Assembly (NCBI GenBank): GCA_958439195.1 | Contig: OY288166.1 | Span: 62,001 to 126,000, forward strand | Reading direction: 5' to 3' | Source of the DNA: an uncultured Paracoccaceae bacterium | GTDB taxonomy: Bacteria; Pseudomonadota; Alphaproteobacteria; Rhodobacterales; Rhodobacteraceae | Length of the DNA: 64,000 nt | Shown here: in pieces, positions 27,120 to 35,137 of the stretch | Layout: every line of letters begins with the position of its first letter | Position numbering within the stretch: the first letter of the stretch is position 1 | Notes under the pieces: generated by a model | Told to the model about the DNA's origin: nothing | What the model saw: only the letters and a program-made list of their open reading frames with translations | Databases searched by the model: none | Translations under genes and position numbers: made by a program

Positions 27120-27731
27120 TCAAAGCAGCCGGTATTCCCGCGCCTTTCTGATCGCTTCCGATGTGGTCCGCGCCTCAAGCCTGATGCGCGCGGACACGAG
27201 CCGCGCCTTGAGCGCACTTTCAGATATACCAAGTTTCCCCGCCGCTGCCGCATGGCGATCCCCATCGGCCAGACATTGAAGCGCCTCGATCTGCGCCCGC
27301 GTCAGTTCGCTTGGCGGTTTCGCTTCGATGTGCAGCCGGATCGTGATTTCCCTAAGCTGCGCCAGTTCCTCATCGTCGAATTCCCGATCACCGCGGGCAA
27401 TACCCACGATAGACCGCGACGTGATGGGACCGTAGGACGACACCGCACCGTATTTCAAACCGTGCGATGCGGCCTTTGCCATAACGCTAAAGGGATCAGG
27501 CAGGGGGATACCGCTCCACCGCGTGGTGCCTTCGACACCGACGCCCCAGAACACAAGTGGATCCCGCAGATAATAGGAATGACTGTTGTAAAAAGCAGTC
27601 CATTCCGCCGGATAGCTGCTTTTATACACCAGAGGACTCGCAAAACGAATGTGCAGCCCGACCGAGTACCCCATTGGGGCAAGCTGATCGAGGTCCTCCA
27701 GCAACTGATTAACAACCCTTTTTTCCGACAT
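27120..27731 (-). CDS. LuxR-family autoinducer-binding regulator
   Basis: A 203-aa regulator. The N-terminal domain keeps the ligand-pocket residues of TraR/LuxR at constant offset: W44, Y48, D57, P58 and W72. The C-terminal helix-turn-helix (about residues 138-200) is diverged: the usual glutamate of the LTxRE motif is Q (LTRAQIEAL), and the recognition region reads GISESALKARL. It probably responds to the signal made by the downstream luxI. A poor promoter-like pair lies at 27772-27799 (GTGCAA/GCTATT complements, 16-bp spacer). Confidence 0.9.
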   Translation of the reverse strand: MSEKRVVNQLLEDLDQLAPMGYSVGLHIRFASPLVYKSSYPAEWTAFYNSHSYYLRDPLVFWGVGVEGTTRWSGIPLPDPFSVMAKAASHGLKYGAVSSYGPITSRSIVGIARGDREFDDEELAQLREITIRLHIEAKPPSELTRAQIEALQCLADGDRHAAAAGKLGISESALKARLVSARIRLEARTTSEAIRKAREYRLL

Positions 27732-27900
27732 TTCAGCTCTGCGCGAGCACGCCCCCTTTCAACCTAAGATTGCTATTCCCTGAACATGCATTCGTGCAAG
27801 CGGAAAACTGTGCATTGTGTCATTTCTGGATACAATCGCCATGCAGGCAGGCCAAGGCTGCAATCTTGCATCCAGCCAGGCCGAGCAACCCACAAATGCA

Positions 27901-27927
27901 AGAAAGCCCGCCAAAAGCGGGCTTTCT
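27901..27927 (-). terminator. Terminator after rplQ
   Basis: An 11-bp perfect stem (27901-27911 with 27917-27927, loop CAAAA) lies 27 nt past the rplQ stop; the minus-strand arm ends GGGCTTTCTTG. It closes the alpha operon, the last block of the ribosomal supercluster. Confidence 0.8.
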
Positions 27928-27954
27928 GTCAATTCACCACCAAGACGGCGGAAA

Positions 27955-28374
27955 TCAATCCTCGGCGTTGTCCGCAGCCTCAACACGGGCACGGTCCGCA
28001 GCACCCTTGGCCGATGTATCGCGGTCCACAAATTCGATGATTGCCATCGGGGCCATGTCGCCATAGCGGAACCCGGCCTTCAGGACGCGCACATAGCCAC
28101 CCTGACGGTCCTTGTAGCGCGGCCCCAGGATTTCAAACAGGCGGGCGGTGTGCATGTCCTGCTTAAGTTGGGCATGTGCCTGACGGCGGGCGTGCAGGTC
28201 GCCGCGCTTGGCCAGCGTGATCAGCTTTTCGATGATCGGGCGCAATTCCTTGGCCTTCGGCAGGGTCGTCTTGATCTGTTCGTGTTCGATCAGCGAACCA
28301 GCCATGTTGGCGAACATCGCCTTGCGGTGTTCATGGGTGCGGTTCAGCTTACGGTAGCCATTCGAGTGACGCAT
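27955..28374 (-). CDS. rplQ: 50S ribosomal protein L17
   Basis: A 139-aa L17, starting MRHSNGYRKLNRTHEHRK and containing the conserved EHEQIKTTLPKAKELRP. The C-terminal tail after RDTSAKG is acidic and alanine-rich, typical of alphaproteobacterial L17. It is the last gene of rpsM-rpsK-rpoA-rplQ, 135 nt after rpoA, with a terminator following. Confidence 0.98.
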   Translation of the reverse strand: MRHSNGYRKLNRTHEHRKAMFANMAGSLIEHEQIKTTLPKAKELRPIIEKLITLAKRGDLHARRQAHAQLKQDMHTARLFEILGPRYKDRQGGYVRVLKAGFRYGDMAPMAIIEFVDRDTSAKGAADRARVEAADNAED

Positions 28375-28484
28375 GATGGTCTCCTGACGTCTTGTTTTGC
28401 TTTGTGTTGCGGCCTGTGCGTGCAGGCCGCGTCGTTGGGGCAGAATGCCCAGGTATTCCCCGCCTGCGCGGGCATTTTCCGAAA

Positions 28485-28502
28485 GGCGGGGTTTCCCCCG
28501 CC
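28485..28502 (-). terminator. rpoA-rplQ intercistronic hairpin
   Basis: GGCGGGG (28485-28491) pairs with CCCCGCC (28496-28502), loop TTTC, 7 nt after the rpoA stop. It has only three U residues after it, so attenuation or processing is more likely than full termination. Confidence 0.5.
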
Positions 28503-28509
28503 CCCCGTA

Positions 28510-29526
28510 TCAGAATTGGTCTTCGAAGCGCTTGGCCAGGTCTTCGATATTCTCCGGCGGCCAATCCTCGACTTCCATGCCAAGGTGCAGGCCCATGCCA
28601 GACAGCACTTCCTTGATCTCGTTCAAGGACTTGCGGCCAAAGTTCGGGGTGCGCAGCATCTCGGCTTCGGTTTTCTGGATCAGATCGCCGATATAGACGA
28701 TGTTGTCGTTCTTCAGGCAGTTGGCCGAACGCACCGACAGTTCCAGCTCGTCCACTTTCTTGAGCAGCAGCGGGTTGAATTCCAGCCCCGCATCCACTTC
28801 GCCCAATTTGGCCGATTCCGGTTCGTCGAAGTTAACGAAGATCGACAGTTGATCCTGCAGAATGCGCGCGGCGTATGCCACAGCATCATCCGGCGTCAGC
28901 GAACCATCGGTTTCGATCTTCATGGTCAGTTTGTCGTAATCCAGCACCTGCCCCTCACGGGTGGGCTGCACTTCGTAGGAAACCTTCTTGACCGGCGAAT
29001 AGATCGCATCAATCGGGATCAGACCGATCGGCGCATCTTCGGGGCGGTTCTTGTCGGCGGCGACATAGCCCTTACCGGTATTCACCGTCAGCTCCATGAA
29101 CACATCCGCGCCGTCATCAAGATGGCAGATCACGTGGTCCTTGTTCAGAACCTCGATCCCGTTGGATTCCGAAATATCGCCAGCGGTCACAACGCCCGGA
29201 CCCTTGGCCGAAATCGACAGGCGCTTCGGCCCTTCGACTTCCATCTTCAGGCTGACGCCCTTCAGGTTCAGCACGATGTCGGTCACGTCTTCACGCACAC
29301 CGGCCACGCTGGAAAACTCATGCAGCACGTTGTCGATCTGCACGCTGGTGATGGCCCCGCCTTGCAGCGACGACATCAGCACGCGGCGCAGCGCGTTGCC
29401 CAGCGTCAGGCCAAAGCCGCGCTCCAGCGGTTCGGCGATCACAGTCGCCACGCGCGCTGGATCAGCACCAGGTTTGACCACCAGTTGCGTCGGTTTGATA
29501 AGTTCTTGCCAGTTCTTGTGGATCAT
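28510..29526 (-). CDS. rpoA: DNA-directed RNA polymerase subunit alpha
   Basis: A 338-aa alpha subunit. The N-terminal assembly domain contains EPLERGFGLTLGNALRRVLMSS, given here as residues up to about 60, and the C-terminal domain (about 260-330) contains LSVRSANCLKNDNI and TPNFGRKSLNEIKEVL, which contact UP elements and activators. The ATG at 29526 is chosen because the family starts MIHKNW. It sits between rpsK and rplQ as usual. Confidence 0.98.
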   Translation of the reverse strand: MIHKNWQELIKPTQLVVKPGADPARVATVIAEPLERGFGLTLGNALRRVLMSSLQGGAITSVQIDNVLHEFSSVAGVREDVTDIVLNLKGVSLKMEVEGPKRLSISAKGPGVVTAGDISESNGIEVLNKDHVICHLDDGADVFMELTVNTGKGYVAADKNRPEDAPIGLIPIDAIYSPVKKVSYEVQPTREGQVLDYDKLTMKIETDGSLTPDDAVAYAARILQDQLSIFVNFDEPESAKLGEVDAGLEFNPLLLKKVDELELSVRSANCLKNDNIVYIGDLIQKTEAEMLRTPNFGRKSLNEIKEVLSGMGLHLGMEVEDWPPENIEDLAKRFEDQF

Positions 29527-29642
29527 GCTTTCGCCTCCATACTTGTCCGCTGCCCATGTCCAGTTAGCGGCGGACGCCCGAGGATCAGAAATAGATGAGA
29601 CGGGCCGCACCCGAAGGCACGGCCCGCCCATATGAAACAGAG

Positions 29643-30041
29643 TCAGACGCGGCGGCGCTTCGGCGGGCGGCAGCCATTGTGCGCCAGCGGGGTAACATCA
29701 CGGATCGAGGTGATGTTGAAGCCCACAGCGGCCAGCGCGCGCAGCGCCGACTCGCGGCCCGAACCCGGACCCTGCACTTCGACTTCCAGCGTTTTCACGC
29801 CGTGTTCCTGCGCCTTCTTCCCGGCGTCCTCAGCGGCCATCTGGGCGGCATAAGGCGTCGACTTACGCGACCCCTTGAAACCCATCGTTCCGGCCGAGGA
29901 CCACGAAATCGCGTTGCCCTGAACGTCGGAAATCAGAATCTTGGTGTTGTTGAACGAAGAATTCACATGCGCCACACCGGCGGCAATGTTCTTGCGCTCT
30001 TTTTTCTTAACGCGCGCGGCGTTCTTGGTATCACGTGCCAT
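29643..30041 (-). CDS. rpsK: 30S ribosomal protein S11
   Basis: A 132-aa S11 with conserved GVAHVNSSFNNTKILISD and the C-terminal NGCRPPKRRRV. It binds 16S rRNA on the platform next to S7. It lies 12 nt after rpsM and 116 nt before rpoA. Length normal; no anomalies. Confidence 0.98.
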   Translation of the reverse strand: MARDTKNAARVKKKERKNIAAGVAHVNSSFNNTKILISDVQGNAISWSSAGTMGFKGSRKSTPYAAQMAAEDAGKKAQEHGVKTLEVEVQGPGSGRESALRALAAVGFNITSIRDVTPLAHNGCRPPKRRRV

Positions 30042-30053
30042 GAATGCCCCTCC

Positions 30054-30422
30054 TTATTTCTTCTTGCCAGCGATGGCTTTGGCGGGGCCCTTGCGGGTGC
30101 GAGCGTTCGTGTGGGTGCGCTGACCGCGGACCGGCAGGCCCTTGCGGTGACGCAGGCCGCGGTAGCAGCCCAGATCCATCAAACGCTTGATGTTCATCGA
30201 CGTTTCACGGCGCAGGTCGCCTTCGACGGTGAAGTTTGCGTCGATGAATTCGCGGATCGCCAGCACTTCGGCATCCGAAAGCTGGTTGACGCGGCGCGAC
30301 GTGTCGATGTTCAGGGACGTGCAGATGATCTCGGCGTTATGAGGGCCGATACCGGTGATGTAGGTCAAAGCAATCGGCACCCGCTTTTGGGTGGGGATGT
30401 TGACGCCAGCAATACGTGCCAA
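30054..30422 (-). CDS. rpsM: 30S ribosomal protein S13
   Basis: A 122-aa S13, starting ARIAGVNIPTQKRVPIAL after an initiator read from TTG at 30422. No in-frame ATG or GTG gives the normal N-terminus, and GGAA lies 7 nt upstream, so a TTG start is the best reading. The C-terminal tail RGQRTHTNARTRKGPAK is typical. It is the first gene of the alpha operon, with a promoter-like pair about 145 nt upstream. Confidence 0.96.
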   Translation of the reverse strand: MARIAGVNIPTQKRVPIALTYITGIGPHNAEIICTSLNIDTSRRVNQLSDAEVLAIREFIDANFTVEGDLRRETSMNIKRLMDLGCYRGLRHRKGLPVRGQRTHTNARTRKGPAKAIAGKKK

Positions 30423-30565
30423 ACGTAAGTTCCTTTTCGTTGCGGTTCCGTGATGCCAGAACCTTTTTTCACAACTCCAGCGGCGCGGGCGATCCCAAGC
30501 CACCGATTCGATCTGACCGGCCAAGCATCAATATGACCAGACGATTCCCTTACGGGACGCTGTGC

Positions 30566-30594
30566 TTTATGGGCTTTTCTGCTGCCCGTCAAGG
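30566..30594 (-). promoter_or_regulatory. Probable promoter of rpsM-rpsK-rpoA-rplQ
   Basis: TTGACG (30589-30594) and TAAAGC (30566-30571) on the minus strand have a 17-bp spacer, in the adk-rpsM gap. The expected leader is about 135 nt. Confidence 0.6.
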
Positions 30595-30610
30595 CGACAG
30601 GGTGGCATTT

Positions 30611-31261
30611 TCACGCTTTGTCAAGCACTGCCGCAATGGCCGCCGAAACCGTGTCCATTTCCGCCAGACCATCCACCGATGAAAGCTGTCCTTTGGCATA
30701 GTAATAGCCAACCAGAGGCGACGTCTTTTTATAGTATTCCATCAGGCGCTGTTTCAGCGACTCTTCATTGTCATCCGCCCGCCGCCGCAGGTCGGTTGAT
30801 CCGCAGGCATCGCACACGCCCGCCACTTTTGTGGGTTTGGTCTGGTCGTGATAGACCGCGCTGCAAGTGCCGCAGGTATACCGCCCAGTGATGCGCGCGA
30901 CCAGCGCGGCATCATCGACCTGCATCTCGATCACTGCATCCAGTGCCTGCCCAGTCCGTGCCAGCAGGTTGCCCAACGCATCCGCCTGTTTCAGCGTGCG
31001 GGGAAAGCCGTCAAAGATAAAGCCGCCACCCGAAGGCGATGTGATCTTTTCCTCGATCAAACCGATCACGATGTCATCGGTCACCAACTCGCCCCGCGCC
31101 ATCACGTCGGATACGCGACGTCCCATTTCGGTTCCGCTGGTCTTGGCTTCGCGCAGCATGTCGCCGGTCGACAGTTGCACCATACCGCGGTCATCAACCA
31201 ACCGCTTGGCCTGCGTGCCTTTTCCCGCCCCCGGCGGGCCTAGAAGAATGATGTTGACCAT
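30611..31261 (-). CDS. adk: Adenylate kinase
   Basis: A 216-aa long-form adenylate kinase interconverting ATP, ADP and AMP. The P-loop is GPPGAGKGTQ, the AMP site includes LSTGDMLR and FDGFPRTLKQA, and the LID domain has four cysteines (CGTC and CDACG) likely to bind zinc. It lies 13 nt after secY, the usual secY-adk arrangement. Confidence 0.97.
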   Translation of the reverse strand: MVNIILLGPPGAGKGTQAKRLVDDRGMVQLSTGDMLREAKTSGTEMGRRVSDVMARGELVTDDIVIGLIEEKITSPSGGGFIFDGFPRTLKQADALGNLLARTGQALDAVIEMQVDDAALVARITGRYTCGTCSAVYHDQTKPTKVAGVCDACGSTDLRRRADDNEESLKQRLMEYYKKTSPLVGYYYAKGQLSSVDGLAEMDTVSAAIAAVLDKA

Positions 31262-31274
31262 CTCTGCCCCGCGA

Positions 31275-32633
31275 TCAGCGCCGCGCCGGCGCTTTGGGCG
31301 CCGTCCGCTTTTTGCCGCGCAGGTTCGACTTTTCGATCAAGCCCTCATACTGATGCGCCAGAAGATGCGACTGGATCTGGTTGATCGTGTCCATCGTCAC
31401 CGAAACCACGATTAGAACCGAGGTCCCGCCGAAATAGAACGGCAGCCCCACCTCGGCGATCAGGATTTCGGGCAGCAGGCAGACCGCCGCCAGATAACCG
31501 GACCCAAGCACCAGAATACGGTTCAACACATATTCCAGATACTCTTCGGTCTTTTTGCCAGGCCGTATTCCGGGGATGAACCCTTGCTGGTTCTTCAGGT
31601 TTTCGGCCACATCTTCCACCTTGAACGCCACATTGGCGGTGTAGAAGTAAGAAAAGAACACGATCATCGCAGCCATCGCCAACAGATGAAGCGGCTGACC
31701 ATAGCCCAGATAAGCCATCAGCGTGGACAGCACCGGGTTGGTATCGGACCCGGAAAAGGTGCCGATCGTGGTGGGCAGCAACAACAGTGACGACGCAAAG
31801 ATGGCCGGGATGACGCCTGCCGGGTTCACCTTGACGGGCAGATGCGACGACCCGCCATCGAAAATCTTCATCCCAACCTGACGGCGCGGATACTGAATAT
31901 GGATCTTGCGCAGCGCACGTTCCATGAAGACCACAAAGGCGATCACGGCGACGACCATCACGATGATCCCCAGGATCAGCGGCGTGGAAATCGCGCCCGA
32001 ACGGCCCTGTTCAAAGAACTGCACCAGCGCCGCCGGAATTTCCGCCACGATGCCTACGAAGATGATCAGCGAAATGCCGTTGCCGATGCCGCGCGCGGTA
32101 ATCTGTTCACCCAGCCACATCAGGAACATCGTCCCGCCAACCAGCGTGATCACGCAGGCCGCCTTGAAGAACAGCCCCGGATCATGCGCCAGACCGCCCG
32201 CCTCCAGCGATACGGCAATGCCCCAAGCCTGGAAAATAGCCAGACCCACTGTGCCGTAGCGCGTGTATTGGTTCAGCTTCTTACGGCCCTGCTCGCCTTC
32301 CTTCTTCAGCTGTTCCAGCTGCGGCACCATCGCGGCCATCAACTGCACGATGATCGACGCGCTGATATAGGGCATGATCCCCAGCGCAAAAATCCCCATC
32401 CGGCTGATCGCGCCACCCGTGAACAGGTTCAGCATACCGCCGATACCCTGGCTTGCCTGCGTCATGAATTCGCGCAGGGCCGTGCCATCGATCCCCGGCA
32501 CAGGGATATAGGTTCCCAGCCGGTAGACGATCAGCAAACCAAGAGTAAAGAAAATGCGTTGGCGAAGGTCGGTCGCCTTGCCAAGGGCGGACCAACTCAG
32601 GTTCGCCGCCATTTGCTCCGCAGCAGATGCCAT
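31275..32633 (-). CDS. secY: Preprotein translocase subunit SecY
   Basis: A 452-aa channel subunit with ten predicted membrane helices. Recognisable parts are RLGTYIPVPGID near the start, GIGNGISLIIF in the middle and PGIRPGKKTEEYLEYVLNR towards the C-terminus. It partners SecE, encoded in this window at 62768-62956. It is separated from rplO by 100 nt containing a large hairpin. Confidence 0.98.
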   Translation of the reverse strand: MASAAEQMAANLSWSALGKATDLRQRIFFTLGLLIVYRLGTYIPVPGIDGTALREFMTQASQGIGGMLNLFTGGAISRMGIFALGIMPYISASIIVQLMAAMVPQLEQLKKEGEQGRKKLNQYTRYGTVGLAIFQAWGIAVSLEAGGLAHDPGLFFKAACVITLVGGTMFLMWLGEQITARGIGNGISLIIFVGIVAEIPAALVQFFEQGRSGAISTPLILGIIVMVVAVIAFVVFMERALRKIHIQYPRRQVGMKIFDGGSSHLPVKVNPAGVIPAIFASSLLLLPTTIGTFSGSDTNPVLSTLMAYLGYGQPLHLLAMAAMIVFFSYFYTANVAFKVEDVAENLKNQQGFIPGIRPGKKTEEYLEYVLNRILVLGSGYLAAVCLLPEILIAEVGLPFYFGGTSVLIVVSVTMDTINQIQSHLLAHQYEGLIEKSNLRGKKRTAPKAPARR

Positions 32634-32654
32634 GCCCAGACTTCTTTCATGGAG

Positions 32655-32686
32655 GCGCCGCCGAACCGTTTTCCGGTCGGCGGCGC
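32655..32686 (-). terminator. rplO-secY intercistronic hairpin
   Basis: A 9-bp G/C stem (32655-32663 with 32678-32686) extends inward by about four pairs with a bulged A and a U-rich loop. There is no trailing U-tract, so partial attenuation or RNA processing before secY is more likely than full termination. Confidence 0.5.
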
Positions 32687-32733
32687 GGGAAAACTTGCCC
32701 TGATGTAAGCGGTCCTGCGACCGCTCACAACCG

Positions 32734-33213
32734 TTATTCGGCTGCCGCTGCCGCCGATGCCTTCACAGTGATCGACCCACCAGCCTTTTCGATCGCCTCA
32801 ATGGCCGAAGCAGAGGCGCCGGTCACCACCAACTTGACCTTCGACGTGATTTCGCCCTTCCCAAGAATGCGGATACCATCGCGCTTGTTCTTGGTCAGGC
32901 CAGCCGCAACCAGCGCGTCCTCGGTGATCTCGGCCTTGATGTCCAGCTTGCCCAGACCGATGAATTTCTCGATCAGGCCCAGGTTGACCACCGCGAATTC
33001 CAGACGGTTCGGCTTGTTGAAGCCGCGCTTGGGCAGGCGGCGATACAGCGGCATCTGACCGCCTTCATACCCACCAATGGCCACACCCGAACGGGATTTC
33101 TGACCCTTGATCCCGCGACCTGCGGTCTTGCCCTTGCCCGAACCCGGGCCGCGCGCGACGCGCTTTTGCTTTTTCGCGGCGCCGTCATTGTCACGCAGTT
33201 CATTCAATTTCAT
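32734..33213 (-). CDS. rplO: 50S ribosomal protein L15
   Basis: A 159-aa L15, starting MKLNELRDNDGA and containing the conserved GRGIKGQKSRSGV and EGGQMPLYRRLPKRGF. It organises domain II of 23S rRNA. In most bacteria it follows rpmD directly; here an EctC-like gene and 140 nt with a promoter-like pair intervene. Confidence 0.98.
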   Translation of the reverse strand: MKLNELRDNDGAAKKQKRVARGPGSGKGKTAGRGIKGQKSRSGVAIGGYEGGQMPLYRRLPKRGFNKPNRLEFAVVNLGLIEKFIGLGKLDIKAEITEDALVAAGLTKNKRDGIRILGKGEITSKVKLVVTGASASAIEAIEKAGGSITVKASAAAAAE

Positions 33214-33309
33214 GTCGCATACTCCTTAGCCGGAATGCCCATACCTGCGACGGATAAAGGGCAACGCGGCATTTCTTGTTGATTCTGCGGTCCCAAGGAC
33301 CACCGCGAG

Positions 33310-33338
33310 GCCTTACCCCACTCCCCCAGCCTTGGCAA
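33310..33338 (-). promoter_or_regulatory. Probable promoter of rplO-secY-adk
   Basis: TTGCCA (33333-33338) and TAAGGC (33310-33315) on the minus strand with a 17-bp spacer lie between the EctC-like gene and rplO, with an expected leader of about 90 nt. It would restore expression of rplO-secY-adk after the terminator upstream of the insertion. Confidence 0.55.
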
Positions 33339-33353
33339 GCACCGTGGAACCAC

Positions 33354-33737
33354 CTAGCCTGCCGCAGCATAGCTGCCATCTGCGTCATGCGTTTCCTGCC
33401 CTGTCAGCGCCGGGGTGAAAATGCAGACGATCCGAAGGTCCGTCTCTGCCCGCAACAGATGTGCCTCGTGTTGGTCCAGCACATAGACCGTGCCCGGCCC
33501 CAGCGCCCACACCTCGCCGGTGGCGATATTTTCCACCTCGCCCTGCCCCTCGATCACGTAATTCGTCTCGACATGGTTGCGATATTCCAGCCGCTGTTCT
33601 GTTCCCGCCTTGCACAGCGTGTCATGCAGCGAATAGCCCAGCCTGTCAGCAGCCAACAGAATTCGCCTGCTTTCAAAGGCATCGCCCTTCACATGCGCAG
33701 GCGTGTCGATGATAGAGGCAAGCGTTCTGACAATCAT
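33354..33737 (-). CDS. Solitary ectoine synthase (EctC) homologue
   Basis: A 127-aa single-cupin protein colinear with EctC, which cyclises N-gamma-acetyl-diaminobutyrate to ectoine. The iron ligands known from EctC keep the same numbering: E57 (HVE), Y85 and H93. Other pocket positions as I recall them, T40, Y52, H55, C105, F107, E115 and H117, are also retained; position 21, usually W, is F. GGAGGGG precedes the ATG. No ectA, ectB, ectD or transporter is near. It lies between rpmD and rplO inside the spc operon, after an intrinsic terminator. A related cupin with another substrate is possible. Confidence 0.82.
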   Translation of the reverse strand: MIVRTLASIIDTPAHVKGDAFESRRILLAADRLGYSLHDTLCKAGTEQRLEYRNHVETNYVIEGQGEVENIATGEVWALGPGTVYVLDQHEAHLLRAETDLRIVCIFTPALTGQETHDADGSYAAAG

Positions 33738-33815
33738 GATGATCCCCTCCAGATAGCCCGGCAATGTTGCGGCCCTTCTGGCATATCTGCAACCGCCCGC
33801 AAGGCAGGCCGAAAT

Positions 33816-33846
33816 ACAAAAACGCCCCAGGGTTTCCCAGGGCGTT
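33816..33846 (-). terminator. Intrinsic terminator after rpmD
   Basis: AACGCCC (33821-33827) pairs with GGGCGTT (33840-33846), with an inner GGG/CCC pairing, and the minus strand continues into five U residues (33822-33818). It lies 24 nt past the rpmD stop and should end the rpmC-to-rpmD transcript before the EctC-like gene. Confidence 0.8.
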
Positions 33847-33870
33847 CCTACATTCAGCGATCAGCGTGGA

Positions 33871-34065
33871 TTAACCGCGCTCTTCGATGATTTCCACAAG
33901 GTGCGAAATCTTGCGCACCATGCCGCGCACCGACGGCGTGTCTTCCAATTCGCGCGTGCGGTGCATCTTGTTCAGGCCCAGACCTTTCAGGGTCGCGGTC
34001 TGCACAGCCGGGCGGCGGGCGGCAGAAGCCACCTGCTTTACGACGATGGTTTTCTTGGCTGCCAT
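33871..34065 (-). CDS. rpmD: 50S ribosomal protein L30
   Basis: A 64-aa L30 with KTIVVKQVASAARRP and the conserved LGLNKMHRTRELEDTPSVRGMV. The ATG at 34065 is used; it is 2 nt past the rpsE stop with GGAGG upstream. Absence of the downstream neighbour rplO directly after it is unusual (see the EctC-like insertion). Confidence 0.97.
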   Translation of the reverse strand: MAAKKTIVVKQVASAARRPAVQTATLKGLGLNKMHRTRELEDTPSVRGMVRKISHLVEIIEERG

Positions 34066-34067
34066 GA

Positions 34068-34643
34068 TCACGCCTCCACTGTTTCAGCTTCGGGCTTCTT
34101 CAGGATCTCGGCCACTTTCTTGCCGCGACGGTTCGCGACCTGGCGAGGCGAGGTTTCCTGCTTCAACCCGTCAATTGTGGCGCGGATCATGTTATAGGGG
34201 TTCTGCGACCCGATGGATTTCGCCACCACGTCCTGAATCCCCAACATTTCAAACACGGCGCGCATCGGACCACCGGCGATGATCCCGGTCCCGGCTACGG
34301 CCGTCCGCATCACCACTTTGCCAGCGCCATGACGGCCTTCCATATCGTGATGCAGCGTGCGTGCATCCTTCAACGGAACGCGGATCAGCGAACGCTTGGC
34401 CTGTTCGGTGGCCTTGCGGATCGCTTCCGGCACTTCCTTGGCCTTGCCCTTGCCAAAGCCGACACGACCACGCTGGTCGCCGACCACGACGAGTGCCGCA
34501 AAGCCAAAGCGCTTGCCGCCCTTAACGGTTTTCGAGACGCGGTTGATCGCGACCAGACGGTCAGCGAATTCCGGGGTTTCTTCCGGGCGGTTGTCGCGGC
34601 GATCATTGCCACGGCCTTCCCGGCGGTTATCACGTTCTGCCAT
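34068..34643 (-). CDS. rpsE: 30S ribosomal protein S5
   Basis: A 191-aa S5 with an arginine/aspartate-rich N-terminal tail, then VAINRVSKTVKGGKRFGF (double-stranded RNA-binding region) and the GYAK-type core VGFGKGKAKEVPEA. S5 contributes to decoding fidelity. It lies 123 nt after rplR. Confidence 0.98.
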   Translation of the reverse strand: MAERDNRREGRGNDRRDNRPEETPEFADRLVAINRVSKTVKGGKRFGFAALVVVGDQRGRVGFGKGKAKEVPEAIRKATEQAKRSLIRVPLKDARTLHHDMEGRHGAGKVVMRTAVAGTGIIAGGPMRAVFEMLGIQDVVAKSIGSQNPYNMIRATIDGLKQETSPRQVANRRGKKVAEILKKPEAETVEA

Positions 34644-34766
34644 AAGGCATTCCCTTTATCCTGGCGCGGCAAAGCGCCGTGTATCTGCCAATCCTGGTGG
34701 ATGCCAAAGGCAACCCCGGATCATCGGGGCGGCATGTCCGAAACCGGATACGCCGCCCGCTTCTGA

Positions 34767-35126
34767 TCAGAACTTCAGGCCACCTTCACGGGCAGCGTCG
34801 GCCAAAGCCTTGATCTTGCCGTGAAAGATGAAACCGCCGCGGTCGAAATAGCACTCTTCGACACCGGCCTTCTTTGCCCGTTCTGCAATCGCAGCGCCGA
34901 TCTTGGCCGCAGCCTCGACGTTGTTCTTGCCAACGACACCCAGATCCTTTTCGAGCGACGATGCGGCGGCCACAGTGACCCCCTTCACGTCGTCGATCAA
35001 CTGGGCGCTGATGTTCTTGTTTGAGCGATGCACCGAAAGGCGCAGACGCCCGTTGGACATCGCCTTGATTTTGTTCCGAACGCGCAGGCGGCGCTTGAGG
35101 AACAGATCTCTCTTGTTGTTCGCCAT
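34767..35126 (-). CDS. rplR: 50S ribosomal protein L18
   Basis: A 119-aa L18, the 5S rRNA-binding protein, with RLRVRNKIKAMSNGRLRLSV and the C-terminal FDRGGFIFHGKIKALADAAR. It follows rplF by 11 nt. The 123-nt gap to rpsE has only a weak 5-bp hairpin. Confidence 0.98.
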   Translation of the reverse strand: MANNKRDLFLKRRLRVRNKIKAMSNGRLRLSVHRSNKNISAQLIDDVKGVTVAAASSLEKDLGVVGKNNVEAAAKIGAAIAERAKKAGVEECYFDRGGFIFHGKIKALADAAREGGLKF

Positions 35127-35137
35127 GGTTGCGCCCC

